Shown: one piece after another, positions 1-7,656 of the stretch | Layout of the letters: every line of letters starts with the position of its first letter | How positions within the stretch are numbered: the first letter of the stretch is position 1 | Assembly: GCA_965215035.1 (NCBI GenBank) | Contig: OZ244040.1 | Location: 2,046,001-2,110,000 of the forward strand | From: Azophilus sp965215035 | GTDB lineage: Bacteria; Pseudomonadota; Gammaproteobacteria; Pseudomonadales; Azotimanducaceae | Direction: 5' to 3' | DNA length: 64,000 bases | Notes under the pieces: generated by a model | Databases searched by the model: none | What the model was told of the DNA's origin: nothing | The model's input: only the letters and a program-made list of their open reading frames with translations | Made by a program: the position numbers and the translations under genes

Positions 1-737
1 CTGTCGCCCGGGTCGGGATGAGCCAGCCACTCGGCGACCCAGGGCGCGAAGCTTTGAACCGAAGGGGCGAAATCCGATAGCGGGTGATCGTCCAGCAGCT
101 TGTCGAACGCGGGGGGAACTTGCGCGGCGGCCTCTACCAACGCCTCCATATCCGCGTCGGCACCCAGGTCTGTCGTCTCCATCAGCTTCCGGTTCAGATC
201 CATGAAATGCCGAATATCGCGATTGTCAGACTTAAGCCCCAGCTTTTCCGCCTCATGGCTGGCCACATTCAGGGTCCAGCCCATCAATGTCCCGAGCGCC
301 CACACCCCAGGGGCGACGAATGGAAAATAGTCCTGAATGCTGCCGGCGACCACGGGTGCCATTACCCGCAATGCATCTGGCGCAGCCATTGCGGTGTGCC
401 ATTGCGTGACCCCGGCGTAGGAAGAACCGAACAGCCCCACGTTGCCATCGCACCAGGGCTGCGTGGCAATCCAGTCCACCGTGTCCGCGCCGTCATGAAC
501 GCTGGTTTCATGCAGGGGCCACCATTGCCCTTCAGACCCGAACCGTCCCCGGTCGTTCTGAAACAGCACCGCGTAGCCGTCACCGGCCATCGATTCGTAC
601 AAGGCATCCGCATAGAGCTGCCCATACGGATGCCTCATGAGCAACGCGGGAAAGCGGGCTTCGGCCTCGGGAAGGAACAATTCCGTCTCGAGGCGTGTTC
701 CGTCCCGCATCGGGATTCTCAGTATCTCTTTCTTCAT
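1..737 (-). CDS. CocE/NonD family hydrolase, 3' end cut by the window
   Basis: An alpha/beta hydrolase of the CocE/NonD (S15 peptidase-like) family; these cleave amide or ester bonds of small substrates. Only the first 245 codons are present, read leftwards from an ATG at 737 with AAGGAG 11 bases upstream. The family arginine motif NDRGRFGSEG is at residues 61-70 and the nucleophile elbow GSSYAG at 104-109, so Ser106 is the expected nucleophile. The catalytic acid and histidine lie beyond the edge. No signal peptide is seen, so a cytoplasmic enzyme is likely. The family is clear; the substrate cannot be inferred from this part. Confidence 0.85.
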   Translation of the reverse strand, partial: MKKEILRIPMRDGTRLETELFLPEAEARFPALLMRHPYGQLYADALYESMAGDGYAVLFQNDRGRFGSEGQWWPLHETSVHDGADTVDWIATQPWCDGNVGLFGSSYAGVTQWHTAMAAPDALRVMAPVVAGSIQDYFPFVAPGVWALGTLMGWTLNVASHEAEKLGLKSDNRDIRHFMDLNRKLMETTDLGADADMEALVEAAAQVPPAFDKLLDDHPLSDFAPSVQSFAPWVAEWLAHPDPGD

Positions 738-911
738 TGATTTGACATCTCCTTATTCGGCTTTCGGCTAGCGTGCTGTCCCATGAGTTTCCAGGCTTTC
801 AGCGCTGCACACGGGGTCTGAGGCAAGGCGCGGCCCGAAGGGATTGGCCCGACACACTAGAAACGGAGGGCATCTTTCGCACCCGGACTGCCGTCGACCG
901 CGAAGCGCCAA

Positions 912-1628
912 TCAAACGTACTTTGCATAGGCGCCACGGCCGAAAAACCGGTCCAACTGATCAGGGGCGGCCTTTGCAAACGCTTCCGCATCCCGCACCT
1001 GCAGGTCCAGAACGACAGGCTTGACCTTACGGTAACCGACCCTTCTGTCAATGCGATCGAGCCAGCGCACCATGTTGGGCCTGCTCCAGCGTCCGCCCAT
1101 CAGGTCGGTGTGCAACTGCACGCCCGGAAATGCCGCCACATCCGCCACGGTGAAGCTGTCACCCGCCAGGTATTCGTTCTCCGCCAACCGCTTGTCCAAT
1201 ACGTCGAGCAGGCGCCGCACTTCCGCCGTGTAGCGCCGCAGGGGGTACCGGTTGCCTTCCTCCGGTGCCGACTGCGCGAAATGGCGTTCCTGACCGCACA
1301 TCGGACCGAGGGAAGACGCCTGGAAGAACAGCCATTGATACACGATGTGCTTCGATTCCGGGTCCGCCGGCATCAGCATGTCGGCTTTCTCCGCCAAGTA
1401 AAGCAGGATCGCGCCGGATTCGAAAACCCTGTACGGCTCGCCGGCTGGCCCATCGTCATCGATGATCACCGGCACCTTGGAGTTAGGGTTGAGAGCAACG
1501 AACGAATCCTGGTATTGGCCGCCCTTGGCGATATCGACGGGCGTTATCCGATAGGGCAGGTTCGTTTCACCCAGCATGAAGAGCACCTTCGCTACATTCG
1601 GGCTGCCACAGGCAAAGAGTTCGATCAT
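912..1628 (-). CDS. Glutathione S-transferase family protein (YfcG/YghU-like)
   Basis: 238 residues. The N-terminal thioredoxin-fold half has the SPNVAKVLFMLGE start helix, the cis-proline strand NSKVPVI and the glutathione-contacting ESGAILLYLAEK (about residues 70-81). The helical C-terminal half carries the N-capping DSFTVADVAAFP motif. These are hallmarks of bacterial Nu-class enzymes such as YfcG, which act as disulfide reductases or peroxidases on glutathione. It has no catalytic cysteine in the usual beta-class position. GGAG lies 8 bases before the ATG. It may follow the same promoter as the hydrolase downstream at 737, but a 174-base gap separates them. Fold assignment is firm, substrate unknown. 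Confidence 0.88.
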   Translation of the reverse strand: MIELFACGSPNVAKVLFMLGETNLPYRITPVDIAKGGQYQDSFVALNPNSKVPVIIDDDGPAGEPYRVFESGAILLYLAEKADMLMPADPESKHIVYQWLFFQASSLGPMCGQERHFAQSAPEEGNRYPLRRYTAEVRRLLDVLDKRLAENEYLAGDSFTVADVAAFPGVQLHTDLMGGRWSRPNMVRWLDRIDRRVGYRKVKPVVLDLQVRDAEAFAKAAPDQLDRFFGRGAYAKYV

Positions 1629-1652
1629 GATTCGTTCTCCGACTTCGAACCT

Positions 1653-1952
1653 TCAGCAGAGTCTCGACGCAGGCGTCGACCTCCGCAGATCACACCGGCC
1701 CGACAGCGGCGTTATCGGCCGACGCCCCTCGCCAGGAGTCTCAAACGGCCGACGATATTCCTCCATCTCCTGCCCGGTGAGTTTTCGAACGATCTGATTC
1801 GGCATGTTCTGCTCGATCCAGAGGTAGGACGACATTGGATTTCCGTGCAGGAACACGATGGGATCGCCCGTCCCGGATTCGACGTAGGCCATGCGCTTTC
1901 CGTTGACGGTCTCGTAGCGCTTTTCATAGGGCATGTCTGACGAGATTCTCAT
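1653..1952 (-). pseudogene. Haloalkane dehalogenase (DhaA/LinB-like) with a large internal deletion
   Basis: The first 47 residues match the N-terminus of haloalkane dehalogenases: GKRMAYVESGTGDPIVFLHG is the beta-strand and oxyanion HGN region, followed by NPMSSYLW. The next residues (IEQNMPNQIVRKLTGQEMEE, then YRRPFETPGEGRRP) match the cap-domain segment that normally lies about 130 residues later. The reading frame stays open across the junction, but the nucleophile elbow and the rest of the catalytic core are missing. After about residue 80 similarity ends, so the C-terminus is lost too. I read this as an in-frame internal deletion plus a 3' truncation; the product cannot be an active dehalogenase. 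Confidence 0.75.
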
Positions 1953-2188
1953 GTTGTGTGCGCCGCGCCGGCTCCAGCGAGGACCACCCTCCCCGCGAGC
2001 GAATTTGATCGCTACCAGAGCAGAAGCGAAATTTTTTCCGTAGCCACCCGTTCATGGCCAAGCAAGCGTGTTTTCAGTTCGAACGAGGAAACCTCCCAAA
2101 TCGTTGCGATGGCGCCTGTCTACAGGTCATTAGGCACATTGAGCCCTTCGAATAGCAAACAGCAGGCGGAAGCTCCGCCGGGTCAAAA

Positions 2189-2527
2189 ATGCTCCAATCG
2201 CCCCATCCGACCTTGACGGTTGCTGCAGAAACGGCACTTGGCGACCGATGGCTGAAACCAGGCATCAATGCGGTTCGCTATTACGCCCAGTTGATCCGCA
2301 ATACGGAGTTTTCCGGTCCGAGGGAGTGTACGAGCGCGGATGCAACCATAAACCGACTCCCCGTGGGCGTCGTTGCCGCGATTGTGCCGTGGAATGTTTC
2401 CTTTATTGCAGCGATGTCAAAAATCCCGGCGGCCCTGGCGGCCGGTTGCACGGTGATCCACAAACCGTCGCCGGAAACCCCCTGGAAGCCTATGTCGCAG
2501 CATCGCTGTATCCTCACCGCCTTTTGA
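2189..2527 (+). pseudogene. Aldehyde dehydrogenase fragment
   Basis: The 112-codon reading frame holds the part of an NAD(P)-dependent aldehyde dehydrogenase around the coenzyme-binding loop: AVRYYAQLIRNTEF, then LPVGVVAAIVPWN and KIPAALAAGCTVIHKPSPET. In intact enzymes (about 480-500 residues) these lie near residues 95-190. Nothing before or after matches the catalytic Glu and Cys regions, and the frame drifts off after the PET motif, with a likely frameshift into LEAYVAASLY in another frame. It is a remnant, in a stretch (1630-2975) made of three unrelated gene fragments. Confidence 0.7.
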
Positions 2528-2539
2528 AGGAGTGTGTTG

Positions 2540-2558
2540 TAGCTCAGACACATTCTAG
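2540..2558. repeat. Degenerate copy of the IS-end motif TAGCTCAGAYACATT
   Basis: TAGCTCAGACACATTCTAG resembles the outer end of the IS-like remnants at 17649 and 20171 (TAGCTCAGATACATTTGG). No transposase is next to it. It sits just after the aldehyde dehydrogenase fragment, so it may mark an old insertion or excision that broke that gene. Confidence 0.4.
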
Positions 2559-2773
2559 ACTTTCGGGTGAGCAACCCAAATCGGACCACCCCCGACCTCG
2601 ACTTCCACTGCCAATGCCAATGAAACAGTACCCCGTATCCGGGGATCGGGGCTCATGCTGGCGTGGTTAGTCTCGACTATCAGCCACTCATAAGCCGGAC
2701 GGGACTTTCAGTGAACAACCCCGTGGGCCTACACTTTTGGCATGGCCACTAAATTCACACATGGAGTACTCAA

Positions 2774-2974
2774 ATGAGTGTGCAGAAACTCACCATCGTT
2801 GCGGTTGTCTATCCCGGCTTTGAGATGTTGGACCTGTTCGGTCCGCTGGAGATGTTCTCCTTGGCTGGCGCGGTCGGCAGTGAAGCGGAACAGGGGCGGG
2901 AGGTGGGCATCGTGATAACGGCGGAAACCGAAGCGCCGGTTCCGGCGGCGATGGCGCGCAACGTCACCCAGTAG
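2774..2974 (+). pseudogene. DJ-1/PfpI family protein, N-terminal fragment
   Basis: 66 codons starting at an ATG with GGAG upstream. The first 30 residues (KLTIVAVVYPGFEMLDLFGP then LEMFSLAG) are the first strand and helix of the DJ-1/PfpI fold, as in isocyanide hydratases and the ThiJ-like half of AraC regulators; the conserved acidic residue of the PGFEMLD turn is present. Full-length members have about 190-230 residues with a nucleophilic cysteine near residue 100. That part is missing. The reading frame stops 13 bases before the end of the convergent vWA gene, so the rest was probably lost when the two regions were joined. Confidence 0.65.
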
Positions 2975-2987
2975 AGGCGACCGGGGG

Positions 2988-3980
2988 TTACTGGAAGTCC
3001 GATAGCCCCACGAAGGTGCCGTCGTTGCGGTAGGCGAGTTCGCGCATTAGGGCGGCGAATCGATAGACGCGGGCGTTGGGCCGTTGCAGGTGCACGGGGA
3101 ACCCAACGGCGTTGATGCGCACGCGGCGCCGGCCCGCCTCATCGGCCACGTTTATGCGGTCCACGGCATCCACCACCTCTTCGATGGAGTTGCCGGCGTA
3201 ATCGTCGCCAAACACGTAGATGCCGATGCGCTTGTCGGGTGCGTAGTAGGTGTCGATCGCAGCCCGTATCCCCTCCACGGGGCTGGAATTGCTGAACGGG
3301 TTCCAGGTTCGCAGGGTGTTGATGATGGCTTGTCGGCGAGCCGGGGTGTCCGGGATCCACTGTCCGCGGAAGCCTCCGAACATGTATTCCCCCATGTCGT
3401 TCATCACCTGGATACCCTTCACCCGGGGATAGACATCCAGGGTCTCCCGCACCTTGCGCAGTACCTGGGGCCAGGCACCGGCGAACATGCTGCCGGATGT
3501 GTCTATCACGAACACGATGTATTCGCTGTCCACGGCAATGCCCCCCACCAGGTCGGTTTGGCGGCGGAAGTCGGCGCCGAGTAGCCGCTCCATCTCGTCG
3601 GTGAGCGTCTGCCGCGCCGCCGCCAGCTTCATGGTCTCGGTTCGGATATCTTCGTTCTGTTCGGAAGTGGCCGTAAAGCGGCCGAGTATTTCCGTCAACT
3701 CCCGTTGCAGGCGGGCGAGTTCGAGCAGGTTGTCGTCGAGCTGGCCGGAGGCGTCGGTTAGCTGACGCCGCAGTTCGTTGATTTGGCCCTTGATCTCGAA
3801 AAGCGCCTGCTCGCGCGCCGCGACCTGGCCTTCCAGGTTGACCGCTGTTTTCTCCAGCAGAACGGGCTCCACCGTCTTGGTGATCATCAGCAGCAGGATG
3901 ATGGCGCCGAACCCACAGCAGATCACGTCTAGGAAGGAGACACTGAATTCCTCCACGTTCCGCCGGCTTCTGGCGCGCAT
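2988..3980 (-). CDS. Membrane-anchored von Willebrand A protein with TolR/ExbD-like anchor (second of pair)
   Basis: 330 residues, probably an inner-membrane protein with its bulk in the periplasm. A positive N-terminus leads into one membrane segment, SVSFLDVICCGFGAIILLLM (13-32), with an aspartate (Asp18) near its start; its spacing recalls the ion-carrying Asp of ExbD, TolR and MotB. Residues about 45-135 are a heptad-like coiled coil. A von Willebrand A domain follows, with the metal site DTSGS at 160-164. Its ATG overlaps the stop of the upstream paralogue (TAATG), so the two are translationally coupled. It is the last gene of the cluster. The domains are clear; the role in an ion-driven complex is inference. 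Confidence 0.85.
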   Translation of the reverse strand: MRARSRRNVEEFSVSFLDVICCGFGAIILLLMITKTVEPVLLEKTAVNLEGQVAAREQALFEIKGQINELRRQLTDASGQLDDNLLELARLQRELTEILGRFTATSEQNEDIRTETMKLAAARQTLTDEMERLLGADFRRQTDLVGGIAVDSEYIVFVIDTSGSMFAGAWPQVLRKVRETLDVYPRVKGIQVMNDMGEYMFGGFRGQWIPDTPARRQAIINTLRTWNPFSNSSPVEGIRAAIDTYYAPDKRIGIYVFGDDYAGNSIEEVVDAVDRINVADEAGRRRVRINAVGFPVHLQRPNARVYRFAALMRELAYRNDGTFVGLSDFQ

Positions 3981-5068
3981 TAGGGCCAGTCCCGCGACGG
4001 AGCCATGAAGGCGCCCCCGGTGGTGCGTGCCAGGTTCCAGAAGGCGGCGGCCGCTAGCGGGTCGCCCTCCATGGGGAACATGATCACGTTCATGGGCACC
4101 TGGTTCGGCAGTTCGCGCAAGGCGTCCCGAAATAGACCAAGACGGTCGGTGCCGGAGATGGTGGCCCGCCGCGGCGGCCGCAGACCCTGGGTAGGTAGCG
4201 AATCGACGATCAGGTAGACGTTGTCCGGCAGGGGGTCCAGACCGCGCAGCTTGGTCACAAGGCCCATTAGACTGGTTCCCTTGGCGGGGACCACCGCCTG
4301 CAGGCGGTCGATGGCGGCCTCTAGCGCCCGGCCGTCACCTAAGGGTACCCATTGGTCGTTGCTGTCGGCCAGGAGTGAGGTGGTCTCGGCATTGAACGTG
4401 AAGATTTGGAAATCCGCGTCTAGGGGCAACTGTGCGCTAAGCCACTCCACGGTGCGTACGGCGCGCTGCCATTTCGGCGCCAGGCGTTGCCGCTCCTCGG
4501 GCATGTTGCGACGGCGCAGTACGTTGACGATGGTCTCGTCCAGCATGCTGGCGGAGACATCCAGTGCGATCAGGATGTTGCTGCCGCCGACCTTCAGGCC
4601 GGTCAGGTATTGCCGGTCGCCCTCACCGGCAAAGCCGCGCACGCGGCCGCCCTCATTGGCCGCATTAATCGCCCGCAGGCGCTCAAGCTCCTCCTCCCGG
4701 GCCTCGACATCCGATTTCAGCTCGTTGAAGCTTTCCTGTTCGGCCCGGGAACGAACGCTCAGGTCGCCGAACTCTTGCCGGGTCTGCTCCAGATCCGCCT
4801 CTGTGCTGGAAAGCTTGCGGTCGGAATCGGCGAGGCGTCGGCGCAGCGCCTCAAGCCGTTCCTGCAATGCGAACAGGTCCGCCTCGCCATTTTGCACTTG
4901 GTAGTCCAGCAGGCGGATCTCGGCCAGCAAGTCCTTGTTCACCACCTTGGCCTGCTCTTCGGTTTCGTGGTTGATGATCAGAAAGATGAGCACGACCGCA
5001 CCGAACCCGCAGGACATGACATCCAGGAAGGAGAGTGAAAAAACGCTCAGTCGTCGCTTGGAACGCAT
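3980..5068 (-). CDS. Membrane-anchored von Willebrand A protein with TolR/ExbD-like anchor (first of pair)
   Basis: 362 residues with the same plan as its downstream neighbour: basic N-terminus, one membrane segment SLSFLDVMSCGFGAVVLIFL (11-30) with Asp16, a coiled coil from about 45 to 138, and a von Willebrand A domain with metal site DVSAS (170-174) and the later threonine/DP-type loops (KGTSLMG, near 265-271). The near-identical SFLDV-x2-CGFGA membrane motif shows the two genes are duplicates that diverged in the coil and vWA domain. Its start lies 22 bases inside the preceding Hsp70-like gene, so translation is likely coupled. No peptidoglycan-binding OmpA domain is present, unlike MotB. 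Confidence 0.85.
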   Translation of the reverse strand: MRSKRRLSVFSLSFLDVMSCGFGAVVLIFLIINHETEEQAKVVNKDLLAEIRLLDYQVQNGEADLFALQERLEALRRRLADSDRKLSSTEADLEQTRQEFGDLSVRSRAEQESFNELKSDVEAREEELERLRAINAANEGGRVRGFAGEGDRQYLTGLKVGGSNILIALDVSASMLDETIVNVLRRRNMPEERQRLAPKWQRAVRTVEWLSAQLPLDADFQIFTFNAETTSLLADSNDQWVPLGDGRALEAAIDRLQAVVPAKGTSLMGLVTKLRGLDPLPDNVYLIVDSLPTQGLRPPRRATISGTDRLGLFRDALRELPNQVPMNVIMFPMEGDPLAAAAFWNLARTTGGAFMAPSRDWP

Positions 5069-6420
5069 GGGGCATCTGGTTCGATGGCGATGAGCTGCAA
5101 TCGACGCCCGTCCTTGCGTACCGTATCGCCCGCTTGCCCGCCGCTGGGTAAGCCGAAGGGGTTGCCGTCGAGTGGCCAGGCGCGGTTGTCGAACAGCACA
5201 TGGGTTGCGCTGGGGCGCCCGGTGGCCGCGGGTGCCCGTTCAAGCGCCTCGCAGGGTAGCCGGCTCACCAGGGTCAATGGGCCGGAGGCAATCGTCGTGG
5301 CGTGGCGCGTAAAGCCCCGCTCCAGGGCGTCGGCCGCCAGGCCCTCGGCCCGAATGCCCAGTTCGTCCAGGCCCGGCAGCAGTCCGGGCAAAGCCGCACT
5401 CCGTGGTGCCAGCAGCAGGCGCGCACCGTCCGGCAGCTTCTGTGCGAGTTGTTGGAAGCGCTGCATCAGTTTTCTGTCCAGCACGGTGCCGGGTACCCGC
5501 ACCTGCCGCTCGTGGCCCCCATGGCGGATTTCCGCGGTGAAATCGGGCCCTTCGACGCCCCGCCGGCCGCGCCACGCCCAGTCGTAGAGCTGGTCATAGA
5601 GTTGTTGTTCGGTATCCGCGGTGTGCAACGGGTCGAAGCGGGTGTCCTGCACGAACCGATCCGCCACCAGGTTCGCCCAGCCGTCCATGCAGGACATCAG
5701 TCCGCAGCCGGGAAGTTCCTGCACACTGACCTGGGTGATCTCCTCGCCAGCCTTCAATTCGGTCAGGCAGGCCCGGGTCAGGTGTAGGTCCAACAACCAG
5801 GCATGGGCGGGCAGGGGGGATGCGCTGGCCATGAGCACGGCGCTGTCGACGAATCCTCGAATGTCGATGCCGGCCTCGTGCGCAATGCCCAGCAGCACAC
5901 CGAGTTGGTCGGTGGACAGGAATCCGGGCACCGTGGCCACCAGCCCCTGGCCTACGCGGTCGCCAGCCACGGATGCGCCGGCCTGGGGGTTCGTACCGGC
6001 CGTCGCCGGGGACGACGGTGTTCCGCTGCCCTCCGGCCCGGAGGTGCCGGTGCGCCGGTCCGACCGGCGTGGGCGAATAGCCCAGCGCCGGCGTGCTGGC
6101 TTGTCGGCGTTCGAGGAGGGGGCGAGCGTCGATGCGGCCGGTTCGGCGTCGACCAGGTGGGTCTTGAGCTCCAGCAGGTGCAGATACACCAGGTCGGCAT
6201 GGTTGGCCGCGAACGCGCCGGGAACCGGCAGCGGGTCTGCGTTCAGGCGGGCGAGGTACTGCTGATTGGCCTGTTGGGGATACAGCCGGGCGATGCGCAG
6301 CGCATCGATACCGAACAGGTTGCGCTCGGTACCGATATGGGCGATGCCTGGTTGCGTGTAGACCGCCTGGCCGTCCCGATAGAGGCTGAGTTGTGCATCG
6401 TTGAACTCCAGCAGGTTCAC
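5047..6420 (-). CDS. Degenerate Hsp70/actin-fold-like protein of the vWA-MotA cluster
   Basis: 457 residues from a GTG at 6420 whose last two bases open the TGA of the MotA-like gene (GTGA overlap); an ATG at 6462 would add 14 residues and a long overlap. The part around residues 160-196 (LVATVPGFLSTDQLGVLLGI, then AHEAGIDIRGF and SAVLMASA) matches subdomain IB of Hsp70, where the family reads VPAxFxxxQRxAxxxAAxxAGL and then EPxAAALAY. The phosphate loop that should follow is LDLHLTRACLTEL and lacks the DLGGGT glycines, so ATP hydrolysis is doubtful. Residues about 92-152 look disordered (Ala, Arg, Ser, Pro). No substrate-binding domain is seen. Probably cytoplasmic. Family assignment is moderate. 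Confidence 0.7.
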   Translation of the reverse strand: MNLLEFNDAQLSLYRDGQAVYTQPGIAHIGTERNLFGIDALRIARLYPQQANQQYLARLNADPLPVPGAFAANHADLVYLHLLELKTHLVDAEPAASTLAPSSNADKPARRRWAIRPRRSDRRTGTSGPEGSGTPSSPATAGTNPQAGASVAGDRVGQGLVATVPGFLSTDQLGVLLGIAHEAGIDIRGFVDSAVLMASASPLPAHAWLLDLHLTRACLTELKAGEEITQVSVQELPGCGLMSCMDGWANLVADRFVQDTRFDPLHTADTEQQLYDQLYDWAWRGRRGVEGPDFTAEIRHGGHERQVRVPGTVLDRKLMQRFQQLAQKLPDGARLLLAPRSAALPGLLPGLDELGIRAEGLAADALERGFTRHATTIASGPLTLVSRLPCEALERAPAATGRPSATHVLFDNRAWPLDGNPFGLPSGGQAGDTVRKDGRRLQLIAIEPDAPCVPSDD

Positions 6421-7220
6421 GAGTCGCGTACCCGTAGGTGCCGGAGTAGCCGCCGGTCGCAATAATCCTGAACGTCCCGCACCAGGCGCTCTTGAACCAA
6501 CTGTAACTGGTGCATCAGGAACATAACCACAATGCTGATCACCAGCGCGATGAAGGTGGAGTTGAAGGCCACGCCGAGGTTCGCGGTAACTCCGCTGATA
6601 TCGCCTTCCACCGCCTTGTACGCCTGCCCGAGAGCTTGACTGATACCGCGCACGGTGCCGATGAAGCCGATACTCGGTATAGCCCAGGCGATGTAGCGCA
6701 CCATCGCCAGTTCGCTGTCGAGCCGGTCGGATTCGGCGTCGCAGGCCGTCCTGACCGCCTCGGAACTGTCCTGTACGTTGCGTGTCGATGCGAACCGTTG
6801 CAGTGCGGACATCATTGCCCTTGGCAACAGATAGGATTGCACCCGCTCCGGCAGCGCTTGAATGGGGCGGCTGTACTCCCGGGTATCCTCGGGCAGAATG
6901 CTCACGCCCTCGGTGACGACCACGATGTCCTGCTGCAGCAGGCTGCGTTCCCTTAGGGCGCTACGCGCCTTGTAGCCGATGATGGCGATCGCCCACAACA
7001 TGAGTACGAAGCAGGCCTCCTGCTCGAAGTCCTTTAACATCACGTACACGGACTGCTCCTGCTCCACCAGTTCGCCGGCTGCCTCCTGGGCTGCCCGGGC
7101 ATCGAGAATGGCCTGGGCGTTCGGGCGAATGGCCGTGATGTAGACCAGGTGCACGACGATCAGGGCAACGACCAGCGCGCTGGCCTGATAGATGAATTCC
7201 GTAGGCAGTTGTCGTCGCAT
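6417..7220 (-). CDS. MotA/TolQ/ExbB family proton-channel protein
   Basis: 267 residues from the ATG at 7220; an earlier ATG would prefix repeat-derived Arg/Pro-rich sequence and is rejected. Membrane segments lie near residues 12-30 and 65-85, then a cytoplasmic stretch, then the paired MotA/TolQ/ExbB helices: MVRYIAWAIPSIGFIGTVRG (the family's GLLGTV-type motif) and LGVAFNSTFIALVISIVVMF (the ALxTTxxGLxxAIP-type helix). Known members form a pentamer around a dimer of an Asp-bearing partner such as TolR, ExbD or MotB. Here the only candidates are the two vWA proteins downstream. The gene is coupled to the Hsp70-like gene by a 4-base overlap. Confidence 0.85.
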   Translation of the reverse strand: MRRQLPTEFIYQASALVVALIVVHLVYITAIRPNAQAILDARAAQEAAGELVEQEQSVYVMLKDFEQEACFVLMLWAIAIIGYKARSALRERSLLQQDIVVVTEGVSILPEDTREYSRPIQALPERVQSYLLPRAMMSALQRFASTRNVQDSSEAVRTACDAESDRLDSELAMVRYIAWAIPSIGFIGTVRGISQALGQAYKAVEGDISGVTANLGVAFNSTFIALVISIVVMFLMHQLQLVQERLVRDVQDYCDRRLLRHLRVRDS

Positions 7221-7230
7221 GGGGCCGCCC

Positions 7231-7587
7231 TCAGATATCCACGGGAAAAGGCACCGCATAATCTTCCGAGAGCTCCTCGGTGGGGAGAAAGATCTCGGAG
7301 GAGCCTTCAGCTGGGGAGCGCGAGGGGGCACCCCTCGCAGGAAGAGAGCCTTCAGCCGGGGAGCGCGAGGGGGCACCCCTCGCATGAGAACCCTCAGCCG
7401 GGAAGCGCGCAGGGACTTCCCCCGCAGCGACGCCCTCGGCCCCTGTTTGCGCTACCCGCCCCGTCTCCTCTTGTTCTGGCGCGGCGTCTTCTTGCACGGC
7501 GTCGCCCGCTGCATCCTCGGCGGCACCCTGAACGCTTGACGTAAGCAGCACGGCCAGCGCCATCGCAATTCCCCGCCTAACCCGCAT
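7231..7587 (-). CDS. Small secreted protein with Ala/Pro/Ser repeats
   Basis: 118 residues, not assigned to a family. A clear signal peptide (MRVRRGIAMALAVLLTSSVQ, cleavage near Gly21-Ala22) is followed by an acidic stretch, then copies of GAPSRSPAEGS made by nucleotide repeats at 7295-7390, and a C-terminal SEIFLPTEELSEDYAVPF. Its start codon lies inside the end of a 15-codon reading frame that has its own strong ribosome site (7577-7624). It ends 10 bases before the MotA-like start, so it could be part of the same transcript. The repeat-rich middle suggests recent expansion; it may be decaying, since a broken copy lies upstream. Confidence 0.5.
   Translation of the reverse strand: MRVRRGIAMALAVLLTSSVQGAAEDAAGDAVQEDAAPEQEETGRVAQTGAEGVAAGEVPARFPAEGSHARGAPSRSPAEGSLPARGAPSRSPAEGSSEIFLPTEELSEDYAVPFPVDI
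7295..7390. repeat. Tandem hairpin repeat, about 42-bp unit
   Basis: Two close copies of a unit containing CAGCYGGGGAGCGCGAGGGG then GCACCCCTCGCA, with a third shorter one (CAGCCGGGAAGCGCGCAGGG) up to about 7415 and a fourth, similar to the third, near 7710. Each full unit holds the perfect inverted repeat GCGAGGGG-GCA-CCCCTCGC. The copies lie in frame in the small secreted protein and give its GAPSRSPAEGS repeats. Confidence 0.7.
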
Positions 7588-7656
7588 AGGTCACCGGGCC
7601 GCTCGTTGAGTTGCCGAACCCCATCGGTTTGCCTCCTGCCTGGCGAAGGGCCGCAT
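7501..7656. repeat. 156-bp direct repeat, copy 1
   Basis: Bases 7501-7656 recur at 7744-7899, offset 243 bases, with only a few differences. The repeat covers the signal-peptide start of the small secreted protein, the 15-codon upstream frame and its AGGAGG ribosome site. The sequence just after copy 1 (7654-7690, CATAATCTTCCGAGAGCTCC) is itself a copy of the end of the small protein gene at 7257-7290, so a whole gene unit was duplicated in tandem and one copy then shrank. Confidence 0.85.
7577..7624 (-). CDS. Candidate 15-residue leader peptide, copy 1
   Basis: A 15-codon frame MGFGNSTSGPVTYAG with AGGAGG (7632-7637 on this strand) exactly 7 bases before its ATG. Its stop lies inside the next start: the end reads ACC TAT GCG GGT TAG and the small secreted protein begins at the internal ATG, an 11-base overlap. 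The downstream gene has only a weak ribosome site of its own, so translational coupling is plausible. The same frame is open further upstream, so it could instead be the tail of a longer protein. Confidence 0.4.
   Translation of the reverse strand: MGFGNSTSGPVTYAG

Noticed and set aside
1653..1952. A functional small hydrolase
   Set aside because: The nucleophile, acid and histidine regions are all missing.
2988..7220. Zorya-type phage defence (MotA-like channel plus partners)
   Set aside because: There is no ZorB-type OmpA domain, and no helicase or nuclease gene. The outside domain is vWA and the neighbours are envelope proteins.
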